From positions 1-64,000 of the forward strand of contig JAHHHS010000018.1 in assembly GCA_019359215.1 (NCBI GenBank): a stretch of 64,000 nucleotides of DNA, given 5' to 3'. Made by a program: the position numbers and the translations under genes. Each line of letters starts with the position of its first letter. The first letter of the stretch is position 1. Below, in pieces: positions 63,830 to 64,000 of this stretch. The notes below the pieces were generated by a model, which searched no databases, was not told the DNA's origin, and was given only the letters and a program-made list of their open reading frames with translations. This DNA is from Nostoc indistinguendum CM1-VF10 (GTDB taxonomy: Bacteria; Cyanobacteriota; Cyanobacteriia; Cyanobacteriales; Nostocaceae).

Positions 63830-64000
63830 ATGCCAAATATCAATGAAATTGCAAATTCTGCCAAGGACAATGCTGATAAGCTTGGCATTAAGAAATTCGA
63901 CATTTATGGCTCAACAGTAGATGATACTAGCGTGCAAGTAGACCAAGGTGAGCCAAAACAAGTCAAAGCCTCAAATCGCTCTGGTGTTACTGTTCGTGTC
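63830..64000 (+). CDS. tldE: TldE/PmbA protease subunit, 5' part only
   Basis: The first 57 codons, cut by the window edge. The text MPNINEIANSAKDNADKLGI, KKFDIYGSTVDDTSVQVDQG and EPKQVKASNRSGVTVRV matches the N-terminal domain of TldE/PmbA, the partner of TldD. The position after tldD supports the call. The frame reaches the last base with no stop. Confidence 0.8.
   Translation, partial: MPNINEIANSAKDNADKLGIKKFDIYGSTVDDTSVQVDQGEPKQVKASNRSGVTVRV

Overview
The window looks like chromosomal DNA of a filamentous Nostoc/Anabaena-type cyanobacterium. The evidence is the very frequent HIP1 octamer GCGATCGC, a group 1 sigma factor of the cyanobacterial SigA type, a helical carotenoid protein, a high-light-inducible protein, a cytochrome c6 homologue, a Ycf23/DUF561 gene, a plant-type ferredoxin, Uma2 proteins, and the heptamer repeats, small dispersed repeats and MITEs typical of Nostocales. 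No phage, integron, CRISPR array or complete insertion sequence was found. Most of the window is a housekeeping and stress backbone interrupted by repeat-rich spacers.

Layout. 0-7 kb: a DUF2252 gene that seems to have lost the start of its signal peptide, a DUF1499 protein, a divergent succinyl-CoA ligase-like pair, and a membrane protein with a low-complexity insertion. 7-13.3 kb: an orphan FetB/UPF0014 permease, a DegT/DnrJ aminotransferase, the DUF561 protein, queG overlapping a HAD phosphatase, a small acidic protein and a helical carotenoid protein. 13.4-17.1 kb: a MacAB-like ABC exporter (adaptor, permease, ATPase; minus strand) containing a small DUF4351 remnant. 18.2-24.5 kb: a tRNA-Lys, a PAS-GAF-GAF histidine-kinase-like protein whose catalytic boxes are degenerate and whose first GAF resembles a cyanobacteriochrome, a GHL10 glycoside hydrolase coupled to a membrane protein, and glcD. 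24.7-34.7 kb: a WD40 protein, a Uma2 protein, miaA, gyrB, a fasciclin lipoprotein, sigA, an Hlip and a truncated GNAT gene. 34.7-39 kb: a GyrA-type topoisomerase carrying an in-frame dispersed repeat, a receiver-only regulator and a TPR protein. 39.5-45.7 kb: a second, complete tripartite exporter (adaptor, permease, ATPase, TolC-like protein) followed by an exported methyltransferase; a MITE lies inside the operon. 45.7-49 kb: an accessory stretch with a MITE flanked by a 9-bp target duplication, a Uma2 protein, a VOC protein, a DUF4385 protein and the second MITE copy. 49-56.7 kb: an aldo/keto reductase, a low-potential-type cytochrome c6, a PMP3 protein, a holin-like membrane protein, and a Tex-ferredoxin operon. 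58.5-61.6 kb: four same-strand genes (two ArnE/ArnF-like small transporters, an FAD oxidoreductase, a polyprenyl-phosphate-type glycosyltransferase) that look like a lipid-linked sugar transfer cassette. 62-64 kb: tldD and the start of tldE/pmbA.

The most interesting items are the unassigned glycosyltransferase/flippase-like cassette, the degenerate photoreceptor-like kinase, the succinyl-CoA ligase-like pair lacking its phospho-histidine, the dispersed repeat translated as part of GyrA, and the MITE insertions. All homology calls come from reading motifs by eye; no database search was run.
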